From positions 1 through 64,000 of the forward strand of contig NZ_WBMT01000004.1 of assembly GCF_008923185.1 (NCBI RefSeq): 64,000 bases of DNA, given 5' to 3'. The position numbers were made by a program, and so were the translations under genes. Under the pieces are notes generated by a model. The model saw nothing but the letters and a program-made list of their open reading frames with translations, had not been told where the DNA came from and did not search any database. How positions within the stretch are numbered: the first letter of the stretch is position 1; each line of letters begins with the position of its first letter. Positions 8,707 to 17,372 of this stretch are shown in pieces. Origin of the DNA: Actinomadura rudentiformis. GTDB lineage: Bacteria > Actinomycetota > Actinomycetes > Streptosporangiales > Streptosporangiaceae.

Positions 8707-9836
8707 GTCCGCTCCGCCGCGGGCAGGACGGCGCTGACTCGCCAGCCGCCTCGGTGCGGGCCCGCTTCAAGGGTCCCGCCATAGAGCGCCGCGCGTTCTC
8801 TGAGCCCGATGAGGCCCAGCCCGGAGCCGCCCTCAGCCTGGTGGCCGGGGGCTTGGGGGCCGTTGGTGACGGTGACGGTCAGCGGCATTTCGGTCAGGGA
8901 GACCTCGACATCGGTCGGCCCCGCGTGCTTGACCACGTTGGTGAGCGCCTCCTGGATGATCCGGCACACCGAGGTCTCCACGGACGGGCTGAGGTGTTCA
9001 GGCAGGCTCACCGGCCCGGTGACGCGGCAGCCGGCCGCCTCCACGACCTTGAGCAGCCGATCCAGATCGGCCAGGGAAGCCCGGGGCTCGATCGCCTCGC
9101 CGCCGTCGGCCAGAAGGCCGATGATCCGCCGCATCTCCTCCAGCGCCTGGTCGGCGGTGGCCGCGATCAGCCGGGCCTGCTCGCCTTCGGCGGTACGGGC
9201 GGTGATCGCGATCGCGCTCACCTGGCTCGCGATGACGTCGTGCAGGTCACCGGCGAGCCGGGCACGTTCGGTGAGCACCGCGTGGCGGGCCTTGAGCTCC
9301 CGCTCGGTGCGCAGCCGCCCGGCCAGCTCGCGCAGCCGCGCGGCGTCCTCGTGGGCGCGGCGCCGCCCGTCTCCGGCGAGCCACACGCATGCGGGGATGC
9401 CCAGGAGGAACGCCGTCAGGGCCGTGCCCTCCAGGACGAGCCCGTACACGGGAGCGCCGGATGCCGCTGTGCGCTCCAACTCGGGAACGATCAGCACGGC
9501 GCCGACGACCGCGGGGGCGGCCAGGCTGCGGGGCGGGGCCGTCCATCGTGCGACCGAATAGAGCGCGATCATCACGAAGAGCATCGCGATCTGGTTCGTC
9601 ATGCGATGCCCCACGGTCGGCAGCCACACGCAGTAACCGGCCACGACACCGCCGAACGAGACCCACGGATGGGCGCGCCGCCACGCCAGCGGCAGCGTCG
9701 GCAGGCACATCACCGCGCCGACGAGGGCGGCCTGCCCGGCCGCCGGGACGGGACCGGTCGCCAGCCAGCCCCCGACGTGCCACATCGAGCAGCCGGCGGC
9801 CAGCGCGGTGTCGGACCGGAACGGATGCTTGGCCAT
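8703..9836 (-). CDS. Sensor histidine kinase (DesK/NarX-like, HisKA_3)
   Basis: 377 residues from the ATG at 9836. The first 150 residues hold about four to five membrane helices with little extracytoplasmic loop. These are followed by the dimerisation/phospho-acceptor helix with His199 in RARLAGDLHDVIASQ, and a HATPase domain ending in GSGLGLIGLRERAALYGG. Sensing is likely within the membrane. An upstream frame extension exists but lacks a good ribosome site. Confidence 0.88.
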   Translation of the reverse strand: MAKHPFRSDTALAAGCSMWHVGGWLATGPVPAAGQAALVGAVMCLPTLPLAWRRAHPWVSFGGVVAGYCVWLPTVGHRMTNQIAMLFVMIALYSVARWTAPPRSLAAPAVVGAVLIVPELERTAASGAPVYGLVLEGTALTAFLLGIPACVWLAGDGRRRAHEDAARLRELAGRLRTERELKARHAVLTERARLAGDLHDVIASQVSAIAITARTAEGEQARLIAATADQALEEMRRIIGLLADGGEAIEPRASLADLDRLLKVVEAAGCRVTGPVSLPEHLSPSVETSVCRIIQEALTNVVKHAGPTDVEVSLTEMPLTVTVTNGPQAPGHQAEGGSGLGLIGLRERAALYGGTLEAGPHRGGWRVSAVLPAAERT

Positions 9837-9934
9837 CCCATGATTCTTCAGGGTGCCGTCGGGGCGAAGCGACCAAAGTTGCGCGGCGGTTGGTCCGGCA
9901 CGGTGACGATCTGCGCGCTGTGCGTCCCTAGCGT

Positions 9935-9972
9935 CGGGACGACCTGAATCAGCGGGGACGACCCGAATCAGC
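9935..9972 (+). repeat. Two adjacent 19-bp direct repeats upstream of the hydrolase operon
   Basis: CGGGACGACCTGAATCAGC (9935-9953) is followed directly by GGGGACGACCCGAATCAGC (9954-9972), with two differences. The second copy abuts the GGAGG ribosome site of the TTG-started gene at 9985 and lies in the 148-bp gap shared with the divergent two-component system. It could be a tandem binding site for the NarL-type regulator or a recent duplication. Confidence 0.6.
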
Positions 9973-9984
9973 TGGAGGCGCATT

Positions 9985-11124
9985 TTGCGAACACCCGACA
10001 TCGGCCGCCGGAGGTTTCTCGCGGGCACGGCGGCGCTGCCCGTCGGCCTGGCGATGCCCAGACCACCGTCCTCGCCCGCCGACCTGGCGATACCTGGATC
10101 GCCGTCCTCGTCCGCCGGCTTGGCGACACCCACAACGAGCGCCGCCCGACGCGCGCTCGACGAACTGGTGGAACGGGACGGTCTGCCCGGGGCGCAGGCT
10201 GTCATCACCTACCCAGGAGGACGGAGCAAGGAGATCGTCAGCGGAGCCGGGGACCTTCGCACCGGACGGCCCTTCCCACACCTGGCGCGGGTACGGATCG
10301 CCAGCAACACCAAGGCGTTCACCGCGACCACCGTTCTCCAGCTCGTCGCCGAGGGGCGCGTCGTCCTGGACCAGCCGATCTCCCGCTACCTGCCGGAGAT
10401 CGCGAGCGGCGCCACCGTACGGCAGGTGTTGCGGCAGCAGAGCGGGTTCTACGACTTCGCAAACGATGTCACCGAGCACTCGCGGAGCCGCTACCGCGCC
10501 GCTGACCTGGTCGCGGCAGCGCTGCGCCACCCGCCGGAGTTCGAGCCGGGAACGCGCTGGTCGTACAGCAACACCAATTACCTGATCGCCGGGCTCCTCA
10601 TCGAGAAAGTGACCGGGCGACCGGCCGAGGAGGAGATCACCCGCCGGATCATCCGGCCGCTCGGGCTGCGTCACACCTACTGGCCGCGCTACCCCGAGCA
10701 GACCCTGCGGGGCCCGCACGCCCGCGCGTACATGCCGCCCCGACACACCGAGGTGAGGTGGATCAACACCTCCGTCGTGGGGACGGCCGGGGCGCTGGTC
10801 TCCACCGGCCACGATCTGAACCGTTTCTTCATCGCGCTACTCGCCGGGCGCCTGCTGCCGCGCGCCGTCCTGGCCGAGATGCGCCGTACGGTGCCCGCCG
10901 GTGTGGCCGAGGGCGCGGCGTACGGGCTCGGGCTGATCCGCTTCCCCCTCCCAGGAGGCGGTGCGTTCTGGGGCCACGGCGGAACGATCGAGGGCACGCG
11001 CACCCGGGGCGGCGTCACCGGCCAAGGTCTGGCGGTCAACGTCACCGTCAACGAGATAGCCACCGACCCGAACGGGTCGCAGCACGTCGTCGACGCGGCG
11101 ACCACCATTCTGAGGAGTTGCTGA
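9985..11124 (+). CDS. Exported serine hydrolase (beta-lactamase/D-Ala-D-Ala carboxypeptidase family)
   Basis: 379 residues from a TTG start with GGAGG 6 nt upstream. A twin-arginine export signal is present (RRRFLAGTAALP, residues 8-19), then a low-complexity Pro/Ser linker in two copies (PPSSPADLAIP / SPSSSAGLATP). The class C-like catalytic motifs are all visible: SxxK in ASNTKAFT, YxN in WSYSNTNY and HGG in WGHGGTIEG. It should act outside the cell on a peptide, ester or beta-lactam. Its stop overlaps the start of the next gene (TGATG). Confidence 0.88.
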   Translation: MRTPDIGRRRFLAGTAALPVGLAMPRPPSSPADLAIPGSPSSSAGLATPTTSAARRALDELVERDGLPGAQAVITYPGGRSKEIVSGAGDLRTGRPFPHLARVRIASNTKAFTATTVLQLVAEGRVVLDQPISRYLPEIASGATVRQVLRQQSGFYDFANDVTEHSRSRYRAADLVAAALRHPPEFEPGTRWSYSNTNYLIAGLLIEKVTGRPAEEEITRRIIRPLGLRHTYWPRYPEQTLRGPHARAYMPPRHTEVRWINTSVVGTAGALVSTGHDLNRFFIALLAGRLLPRAVLAEMRRTVPAGVAEGAAYGLGLIRFPLPGGGAFWGHGGTIEGTRTRGGVTGQGLAVNVTVNEIATDPNGSQHVVDAATTILRSC

Positions 11125-12605
11125 TGCGAATCACCGCGATCGCCGCCGTTCTCACGCTGGGCCTGACCGGCGTGGCAGCCGCCGCCACCGACCCGGTGGT
11201 CCCGTTCACCCGCCAGGCCATCGAATGGAAGACCTGCCAGGACGAGGAACTGGCCAAGGCGGGCGCGCGCTGTGCGGACGTCACCGTCCCGCTCGACTAC
11301 CACAACCCGACCGGCCGAACGATCACCGTGGCGATCTCGCGGCTCGCCGCCACCGGCAAGGGCCGGATCGGAGTCCTGATGCACGGTATGGGCGGCGGTC
11401 CAGGCGGACGCGGACTGAACGGCCCGGCGCTCACGTCCGCCGCCATGGGTCCCGGGCTCGCCGCACGGTACGACCTGATCGGCATGGACCCGCGCGGAGT
11501 GGGCCGCAGCACTCGGATCAACTGCGGACTGACGGGGGAGTGGCTCCGATCGGCCGGACGCGACCGAGCGGGCTTCCGCCGCACCATCGCCTATGAGAAG
11601 GAACAGGTGGCGCGCTGCCAGGAACGGCACGCCGACCTGCTCCCGCACATCACCACCCGGAACACGGCCCGCGACATGGACCTGATCAGGGCCCTCCTGA
11701 AGGCGCCGAAGATGTCGTACATCGGCACCTCGTACGGTACGTACCTGGGAGCGGTCTACACCGAGATGTTCCCGTCCAGGGTCGATCGCCTCGTGCTCGA
11801 CAGTGCGCTTGACCCGGCCCGCTATCCGGTACGGACGTTCCCCGACATCGGCGCGGCCAACGAGCGATACCTCGACGCCTGGGCCTCCTGGACAGCCGGA
11901 CGGAACGCCGAATACAGGCTCGGTGCCACCCGGCGGAAGGTGCGCGCCACGGTCGAAGGGATCATCGCCCAGGCGGCTCGCCGACCCCTGGAGATCGGCC
12001 AGTACCGGGCCGACGAGCACATCATCCCTTCTCTGCTGGCCGGGATCATGTCCGACGACCGTTACTTCGCCGACCAGGCCGGGGTCGTGCGGGAGCTGCA
12101 CCGAGCCGCGAAGGGCGAACAGTTCGAACCGTCCGACACGTTGAAGGAGTACCTGAGCCCGCCCGACTCCGGTCTCGACAACGCCCTGTCGATGAACGTG
12201 GCCATCTTCTGCGGTGACGCGCCCGCGCCGCGCGACCCCGAATGGTACTGGCGCAACATCCAGCGCAGCCGCGCCACCCAGCCGGTGTACGGGCCGCTGG
12301 CCAACACGGTGTTCCCCTGTGCGTTCTGGCCGACGGCCCCAGTCGAGGCACCCACCAAAGTCGGCAACAACCATCCGGCGCTGATCGTCCAGTCCACGGG
12401 TGACACCCGGACCGTGTACGAGGGCGCCGTCGCCCTGCACCGCACGCTGCCCGCATCCCGCATGGTCACGCTCCGGAACGTTCGCCGCCACGCCCTCTAC
12501 GGCGTGTACCCCAACCGCTGCGTAACCGAAGCCGTCAACGCCTACCTGGCCTCAGGCACCCTGCCCAAGACCAACGTTACCTGCCAGAGAGAGCCCACCG
12601 CGTAG
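11124..12605 (+). CDS. Secreted alpha/beta-hydrolase, tripeptidyl-aminopeptidase (SlpD/Tap) family
   Basis: 493 residues with a cleavable Sec signal (residues 1-20, AAVLTLGLTGVAAAA). Catalytic elements: nucleophile Ser in YIGTSYGTYLG, the acid probably in VQSTGDTRT, and His in VRRHALYG, with the family's C-terminal TAP domain after residue 370. The homologues remove tripeptides from exported proteins in Streptomyces. It is coupled to the preceding serine hydrolase (overlap at 11122-11126), so the pair probably works on the same extracellular peptides. Confidence 0.88.
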   Translation: MRITAIAAVLTLGLTGVAAAATDPVVPFTRQAIEWKTCQDEELAKAGARCADVTVPLDYHNPTGRTITVAISRLAATGKGRIGVLMHGMGGGPGGRGLNGPALTSAAMGPGLAARYDLIGMDPRGVGRSTRINCGLTGEWLRSAGRDRAGFRRTIAYEKEQVARCQERHADLLPHITTRNTARDMDLIRALLKAPKMSYIGTSYGTYLGAVYTEMFPSRVDRLVLDSALDPARYPVRTFPDIGAANERYLDAWASWTAGRNAEYRLGATRRKVRATVEGIIAQAARRPLEIGQYRADEHIIPSLLAGIMSDDRYFADQAGVVRELHRAAKGEQFEPSDTLKEYLSPPDSGLDNALSMNVAIFCGDAPAPRDPEWYWRNIQRSRATQPVYGPLANTVFPCAFWPTAPVEAPTKVGNNHPALIVQSTGDTRTVYEGAVALHRTLPASRMVTLRNVRRHALYGVYPNRCVTEAVNAYLASGTLPKTNVTCQREPTA

Positions 12606-12697
12606 AACACCGAGCCTGGAGAAGTCGGCGACAGGTGCCAGGCGCCAGACGCGTTGGCGCCGGCGATGGACACGTCCTGGCCCGCCTGGCGCCCTGG

Positions 12698-13195
12698 TCA
12701 TCCGTCGTCTCTTGCCAGTCCAGCGCTGATCAACATGCGCACGGCCTCGGCGCGGGAGAGGCCATGCCGGTCGGCATACTGGTCGACTTGCGGCAGGAGT
12801 TCTCCCAGCCGTACCTGGACCCGGCCGCCGATCTCAGGTCGACCCGGTCCCTTTTCGGTGGGCAGATGGGGAAGCAGCCGCGCGACCGCTTGTTCGTGTC
12901 CGTTGCCGACCAACCATTCGACGGCCTGTTCGTCGCCGCTCAGGAACTCCCATCTCGATGAGTCCTGGTCGACGCCGTCGCGGAGCCCGAGGGGAGACCG
13001 CTGAAGAACCCAGCGCCCAGACTCGGTATGGAACAAGGTTTCGCGAAACCCTCTCATCTCGCGTTCCCATCGCTCCTGCGCGGTCACGGCCTTGCCTTCT
13101 TCGAACACCTCGGCTTCCTCAGGGTTGAACCAGCCCTCCACCTCCGCCTCAGACAGGCCGTTCTCCCCGTACCGGTAGACCATTTGCCTGGCCAT
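12698..13195 (-). CDS. Hypothetical protein with C-terminal ribbon-helix-helix-like segment
   Basis: 165 residues, not a family I recognise. The acidic N-terminal part (Asn/Glu-rich, residues 10-50) is followed after a Gly-Pro linker by VQVRLGELLPQVDQYADRHG and SRAEAVRMLISAGL, which resembles a CopG/MetJ ribbon-helix-helix DNA-binding unit. Two similar 18-bp sites lie directly upstream (13221-13281), fitting autoregulation. No toxin gene is next to it. The start at 13195 has a weak GAGGCGG ribosome site. Confidence 0.65.
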   Translation of the reverse strand: MARQMVYRYGENGLSEAEVEGWFNPEEAEVFEEGKAVTAQERWEREMRGFRETLFHTESGRWVLQRSPLGLRDGVDQDSSRWEFLSGDEQAVEWLVGNGHEQAVARLLPHLPTEKGPGRPEIGGRVQVRLGELLPQVDQYADRHGLSRAEAVRMLISAGLARDDG

Positions 13196-13220
13196 GCCGA
13201 CTACCGCCTCACATGCGCGG

Positions 13221-13281
13221 ATAAACGATGTCGTAAATCTAGGCGGAGACCGTCAGTGGGTCAATAAGCGCTGTCGTTAAT
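13221..13281. promoter_or_regulatory. Pair of 18-bp operator-like repeats
   Basis: ATAAACGATGTCGTAAAT (13221-13238) and ATAAGCGCTGTCGTTAAT (13264-13281) share 14 of 18 positions. Their starts are 43 bp apart (four helical turns, same DNA face), and the first has the small palindrome ACGA-TG-TCGT at its centre. They lie just upstream of the ribbon-helix-helix-like gene. Confidence 0.55.
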
Positions 13282-13335
13282 CCTCGTGAGGGGTCATCTT
13301 TGGGGGCTGTGGCCGACGCTTGCAGGCGCCTGCGG

Positions 13336-14640
13336 TCACCGCTGACGCGCTCGCTTGAACAGTGTGCGGGCCGTGTACCAGGCGGCGCCGGCGGCCAAAA
13401 CCGCTGCGCCGGTCAGCACGGCCGAGAGGGGAAGGGCGAACGCCAGGGCCAGGCACCCCACCAGGCCGACCGCGGGGATGAGGCGGATCGGGCGGCCTTC
13501 GTCCGGCGCCAGCGTCCAGGCCGAGGCGTTGGCGACGGCGTAGTACGCCAAGACGCCGAAGGACGAGAACCCGATGACACCGCGCAGGTCAGCCGTCGCA
13601 GCCAGCACCGCCACCACGGCGCCGACCGCGAGCTCTGCCCGGTGCGGGACGCCGAAACGCGGGTGCACTGCGGCCAGCACGTGCGGCAGGTGACGGTCGC
13701 GGGCCATCGCCAACGTGGTACGCGACACGCCCAGGATGAGTGCCAGCAGCGACCCCAACGCGGCGATCGCGGCACCGATCTGGACGACGGGCGCCAGCCC
13801 GGGCAGGCCGGCCTCACGGACCACCTCGGCCAGCGGCGCGACCGCCCCGGCCAGACCGTCGCTGCCCAGCACCATCAGCGCCGCCACCGCGACCGCCACG
13901 TACACCAGCAGCGTGATCCCCAGCGCCAGCGGGATCGCGCGTGGGATGGTGCGGGCCGGGTCACGGACCTCCTCGCCCAGCGTGGCGATGCGGGCGTACC
14001 CGGCGAACGCGAAGAACAGCAGCCCCGCCGCCTGCATGACCCCGCCGAGCGAGGCGTCCGAGCCGATGTCCAGCCGCGCGGCCTCCGCCGAGCCGGAGGA
14101 AAGAGCGATGACGACCACGGTGGCCAGCACCGCGAGCACGACGGCGACGATCGCGCGGGTGAGCACGGCCGACTTGTGCACGCCGGCGTAGTTGACCGCC
14201 GTCAACGCCACAACGGCGGCCACCGCGACCGCATGCGCCTGCGACGGCCAGGCGTACAGCCCGACGGTCAACGCCATCGCCGCGCACGAGGCGGTCTTGC
14301 CGACCACGAACGCCCACCCGGCCAGATAACCCCAGAACTCACCGAGCCGCTCACGTCCGTACACATAGGTGCCGCCCGACTCCGGGTATTTGGCCGCCAG
14401 CCGCGCCGACGAGGTCGCGTTGCAGTACGCGACCACCGCGGCCAGTGCCAAGCCGAGCAAGAGCCCCGATCCTGCCGCGCGCGCGGCGGGGGCCAGGGCG
14501 GCGAAGATCCCGGCGCCGATCATCGACCCCAGGCCGATCACCACCGCGTCCCCGGTGCCCAGGCGACGTACGAGACCGCCACCGGACGTCAGTGGCGCCT
14601 TTCCGGCGACTCCTCCAGGGCGTGATTCAGACGGCGGCAT
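13336..14640 (-). CDS. APC-superfamily amino acid permease
   Basis: 434 residues with about 12 membrane helices. The APC signature GLGSMIGAGIFAALAPAARA lies in helix 1, the Glu-containing PESGGTYVYGRE block after helix 2, and FFAFAGYARIATLGEEVRDP in helix 6. The ATG at 14640 has GGAAGGTG upstream; longer frames would cross the palindrome at 14666. Substrate unknown; neighbours give no hint. Confidence 0.88.
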   Translation of the reverse strand: MPPSESRPGGVAGKAPLTSGGGLVRRLGTGDAVVIGLGSMIGAGIFAALAPAARAAGSGLLLGLALAAVVAYCNATSSARLAAKYPESGGTYVYGRERLGEFWGYLAGWAFVVGKTASCAAMALTVGLYAWPSQAHAVAVAAVVALTAVNYAGVHKSAVLTRAIVAVVLAVLATVVVIALSSGSAEAARLDIGSDASLGGVMQAAGLLFFAFAGYARIATLGEEVRDPARTIPRAIPLALGITLLVYVAVAVAALMVLGSDGLAGAVAPLAEVVREAGLPGLAPVVQIGAAIAALGSLLALILGVSRTTLAMARDRHLPHVLAAVHPRFGVPHRAELAVGAVVAVLAATADLRGVIGFSSFGVLAYYAVANASAWTLAPDEGRPIRLIPAVGLVGCLALAFALPLSAVLTGAAVLAAGAAWYTARTLFKRARQR

Positions 14641-14665
14641 CGCCCACCTTCCGGGCCGATATTCC

Positions 14666-14681
14666 ATCAAATCGGTTTGAT
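14666..14681. promoter_or_regulatory. Palindromic operator upstream of the APC permease
   Basis: ATCAAATCGGTTTGAT has ATCAAA/TTTGAT arms around a 4-bp centre, 26 bp upstream of the permease start. It resembles a TetR- or MarR-type site. The adjacent TetR gene is broken, so the intact regulator may be elsewhere. Confidence 0.55.
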
Positions 14682-14834
14682 GTATCCTCCCGAGCACGGG
14701 GTCGCCGAGTCAAGCCGCGCCGCCGTCCGTGCGCCTGGCCGGTCACTTCCTGCGCTGGCGGCTGCTGAGCGGCACCGACCACCCACAATGAGCTGGCCAG
14801 GCCCTTTCGCGGTAACTCGACACTGAGCGGCGCG

Positions 14835-15240
14835 CTAACGTCGGCCACCGTGATGTGCCTGCACGTCGTCGCTGGGATGGCGCGGTGCGAGGCCGGCCAG
14901 GCTGAGAGTGATGAGGCGGTCGGCGGCGGTAGGGGACAGGTGCTCGTGCAAAGAGGCGGCGGCGGTCGTGAGGACGGTGATGTCCGCGCCGGTCGCGTCG
15001 GGACGCAGCGCACCGGACTCGCGTGCCCGCGTGACGAACCGTTCGCCCACGTCGGCTAGGCGCAGGCATGAGGCGTGCAGCTCTGACGCGTCGTCGTCCA
15101 GGCCTTCGGCGAGCAGTGCTGCGAGGATGGCGCCCACGGCCAGATCAACTCAACGAGGCCGCGAGCGTCCACCTCACCGCGATCGACGGTGGTGTCCAGG
15201 TCGGCCGCTCAACGGCTTTGCGGAGGTCAGCACCGCAAGA
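14835..15240 (-). pseudogene. TetR-family regulator remnant (C-terminal domain only)
   Basis: The frame at 14835-15137 gives a TetR C-terminal ligand domain (VGAILAALLAEGLDDDASEL, then TTAAASLHEHLSPTAADRLI). Continuing upstream with a frame change recovers further matching sequence (DLRKAVERPDLDTTVDRGEV) to about 15240, but no helix-turn-helix is found. The gene is frameshifted and has lost its DNA-binding end. It lies at the edge of the accessory region. Confidence 0.6.
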
Positions 15241-15425
15241 GGAGACATCCAGATTGCCGTGGTCGTGCGCGGGCCACCATGCCTTACTCGTGCTGAGTCC
15301 GGCACCGGCCCATCCACGACCCCGCCACCGTTCTGCTTCAAAGCCGTGGGCCGGTAGTCGCGAGGCTGCCTGCGCGCACGAGCCCGGCCAGCGGGGCCGG
15401 GCTCGTGCGCGGGATCCTGCATCGA

Positions 15426-15908
15426 TCAGCAACAGCCAGAGCCCACCGCCGCCGGGACGGCCGCCGTGTCGGTCCCCGCGGTCTGGTCATCCGCGCCGGG
15501 CGCGGCGCAGCAGACCGAGTCTGTGGCCTTTTCGAGGGTGTCGGCGTCGGCCTTGACCACATACACCTCCCAGGGTTCGTTGCCGGGGCCGGTGACCCAC
15601 ACCTTGTCCTGGACGGCGTAGCAGCAGGCGGTGTCGTTCTCCTCCAGGGTGACCAGCCCCGAGTCCTCGAGTCGCTGGGCGGTGTCGGTGACCTGGCCGG
15701 AGTCCTCGACCTCCACGCCCAGGTGGTCCAGCCGGGTGGCCTCCTCGTCCTGACCCTCGATCAGGACGAGCTTGAGCGGCGGTTCGGCGATGGCGAAGTT
15801 GGCGTAGCCGTCGCGGACCTTGGCCGGTTCTGCGCCGAACAGCTTGCCGTAGAACTCGATCGAGGCCTGCAGGTCGGGGACTCGCAAGGCCAGTTGCACA
15901 CGGGACAT
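15426..15908 (-). CDS. cadI: ArsI/CadI-family VOC metalloprotein (arsenic/cadmium resistance)
   Basis: 160 residues. Close in pattern to mycobacterial CadI and to ArsI C-As lyases, which split organoarsenicals. The cysteine pair Cys95-Cys96 (TACCYAVQDKVWV) used to hold trivalent arsenic is present, as are His62 (LDHLGV) and Glu114 (EPWEVY). The first ArsI iron ligand (His5) is Gln here (SRVQLAL), as in CadI, so lyase activity is doubtful. The C-terminal tail adds two more Cys pairs (133-134, 159-160). Start chosen at 15908, with AGGAGG upstream; divergent from an ArsR gene. Confidence 0.88.
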   Translation of the reverse strand: MSRVQLALRVPDLQASIEFYGKLFGAEPAKVRDGYANFAIAEPPLKLVLIEGQDEEATRLDHLGVEVEDSGQVTDTAQRLEDSGLVTLEENDTACCYAVQDKVWVTGPGNEPWEVYVVKADADTLEKATDSVCCAAPGADDQTAGTDTAAVPAAVGSGCC

Positions 15909-15930
15909 GAGGAACCTCCTCATCAGGACA

Positions 15931-15992
15931 CCCTGATTCGATGGATGTCTAAACAGCTCCGAGTTTGCGCCCTGATTAGGTATCTGTCAAAT
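15931..15992. promoter_or_regulatory. Two ArsR operator-like repeats between cadI and arsR
   Basis: CCCTGATTCGATGGATGTCT (15931-15950) and CCCTGATTAGGTATCTGTCA (15970-15989) share the frame CCCTGATT-N7-TGTC and are 39 bp apart. They cover the whole 91-bp divergent promoter region and are the obvious targets of the adjacent ArsR. Confidence 0.6.
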
Positions 15993-15999
15993 TAGAGGC

Positions 16000-16383
16000 G
16001 TGTCGAATCAAGAGGCGTTGGTGATCTCCGCCGCCGGGTGCTGCTCTCCGCTGGTGGCCGAGCCGCTTCCCGAAGGCGAGGCGGTCGAGCTGGCGCGGGT
16101 GTTCAAGGCGCTGTCGGACCCCGTGCGGCTGCGGCTGCTGACGTTGATCGGTGCCCATCCGGGCGGCCGCGAGAGCGGTGTGGGCGTGTGCGTGTGCGAG
16201 CTGACCGGCGCGTTCGAGGTCACCGCCCCGACGATCTCCCACCATCTGAAGATCCTGCGCGAGGCCGGGCTCATCGCCTCGCAGCGGCGCGGCACCTGGG
16301 TGTACTACTGGCTGCTTCCCGCAAGCCTGGACCGCCTGGCCACCTTGCTCGCCGCCCAGTCGGCACCGGCCGGCGTCCCATAA
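16000..16383 (+). CDS. arsR: ArsR/SmtB-family metal(loid)-responsive repressor
   Basis: 127 residues. Winged helix with recognition helix EVTAPTISHHLKILREAGL and a metal-binding Cys-x-Cys in GVGVCVCELTGAF at the start of that region. A second Cys pair (AAGCCSPL) near the N-terminus may contribute, as in mycobacterial relatives beside cadI. The GTG at 16000 is close to the second operator; the in-frame GTG at 16021 is an alternative with a better spaced AGAGG. Confidence 0.9.
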   Translation: MSNQEALVISAAGCCSPLVAEPLPEGEAVELARVFKALSDPVRLRLLTLIGAHPGGRESGVGVCVCELTGAFEVTAPTISHHLKILREAGLIASQRRGTWVYYWLLPASLDRLATLLAAQSAPAGVP

Positions 16384-16650
16384 CCAGCCAGCCAGGCCCG
16401 CACCGCGCGTTGACGAGCGCAGCGCACGCTGGCCGAAATCCTCGCCACCGGCCTGCTGCTGATGGCGGCCGTCGTCGTACCACCCACCTGTCGGTCGACG
16501 CCGGAAACACTTGCTGGCCCACAGTCTGGCCACCGCGATGTCGGACCGCGAGCAGCGCGCACTTCACGTCCGTGCAGCTCCTGCATCCCTGCCGGGCTCT
16601 TGGCCGGCGCGCTGCAGACCCCCGGCGACGAACCTGCTGTGGAACGCGGG

Positions 16651-17025
16651 TCAGGCCCAGATGGACTGGGCGAGCGCGGCACCGGTGAACGCGGCCCCCA
16701 GGCCCGCGACCACGCTTGCGATCACGTTGGCGGCGGCGAAGAATCCGGCACCGGTCTCGGCCAGCCGCAATGTCTCGTAGGAGAAGGTGGAGTACGTGGT
16801 CAGCGCTCCGCAGAACCCGGTGCCGATCAGCAGCTGCACCGAGCCGGAGGCGGCACCGTAGCTGACCGCGCCGGTGAGCACGCCGAGCACCAGACAGCCG
16901 GCGAGGTTGACGGTGAACGTGCCCCAGGGGAACACGGTGTCGTGGCGGTCCTGGATCGCGCGGTCGGTCAGATACCGCAGCGGCGCCCCGACCATGCCCC
17001 CGGCGATGACCAGCAGCCAGTTCAC
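16651..17025 (-). CDS. crcB: Fluoride exporter CrcB/FluC, subunit 1
   Basis: 124 residues, four membrane helices. FluC hallmarks: [14 protein letters not shown] in helix 1, the Asn of [12 protein letters not shown], and the sodium-site/Phe-box break [15 protein letters not shown] in helix 3. FluC channels are dual-topology dimers that let fluoride leave the cell. GTG start overlaps the DUF190 stop (GTGA), coupling the three genes. Confidence 0.93.
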   Translation of the reverse strand: MNWLLVIAGGMVGAPLRYLTDRAIQDRHDTVFPWGTFTVNLAGCLVLGVLTGAVSYGAASGSVQLLIGTGFCGALTTYSTFSYETLRLAETGAGFFAAANVIASVVAGLGAAFTGAALAQSIWA

Positions 17026-17372
17026 TTCTTACTCTCCTGCCGGCCGGCGTAGCGGATGACCTCGACCTCGTCGAGGATCACCAGGCCCTCGGTGACCAGC
17101 TCGTCGAGTTGCGACAGGAACGCCCGGACGCGTTCCTGGCTGTCGACGATGATGATCGCCACGGGCAGGTCCTCACTGAGCGACAGCAGCCGGGTGGTGT
17201 GGATCAGGGAAGAGGCGCCGAACCCCTCGATGCCGCGGAACACGGTGGCGCCTGCCAGACCGGCCTGGTGCGCGCGACGGACGATCTCGCTGTACAGGGG
17301 CCGATGGCGGACGGTGTCATGCTCGCCGATGAAGATTGTCACCCGCAGGGCGGTGCCGTGGAGCCGGGTCAC
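17022..17372 (-). CDS. DUF190-family protein of the fluoride operon
   Basis: 116 residues from a GTG that overlaps the stop of the upstream crcB (GTGA). The pattern [39 protein letters not shown], then [13 protein letters not shown] is typical of DUF190, a PII-like ferredoxin-fold protein often encoded between crcB genes. A role in gating or sensing for CrcB is plausible but, to my knowledge, unproven. Confidence 0.88.
   Translation of the reverse strand: MTRLHGTALRVTIFIGEHDTVRHRPLYSEIVRRAHQAGLAGATVFRGIEGFGASSLIHTTRLLSLSEDLPVAIIIVDSQERVRAFLSQLDELVTEGLVILDEVEVIRYAGRQESKK

Noticed and set aside
16384..16650. Short stretch after arsR resembling the start of an aquaporin (LAEILATGLLLMAAVVV)
   Set aside because: Too short and without any following helix or NPA motif; could be chance hydrophobic sequence.
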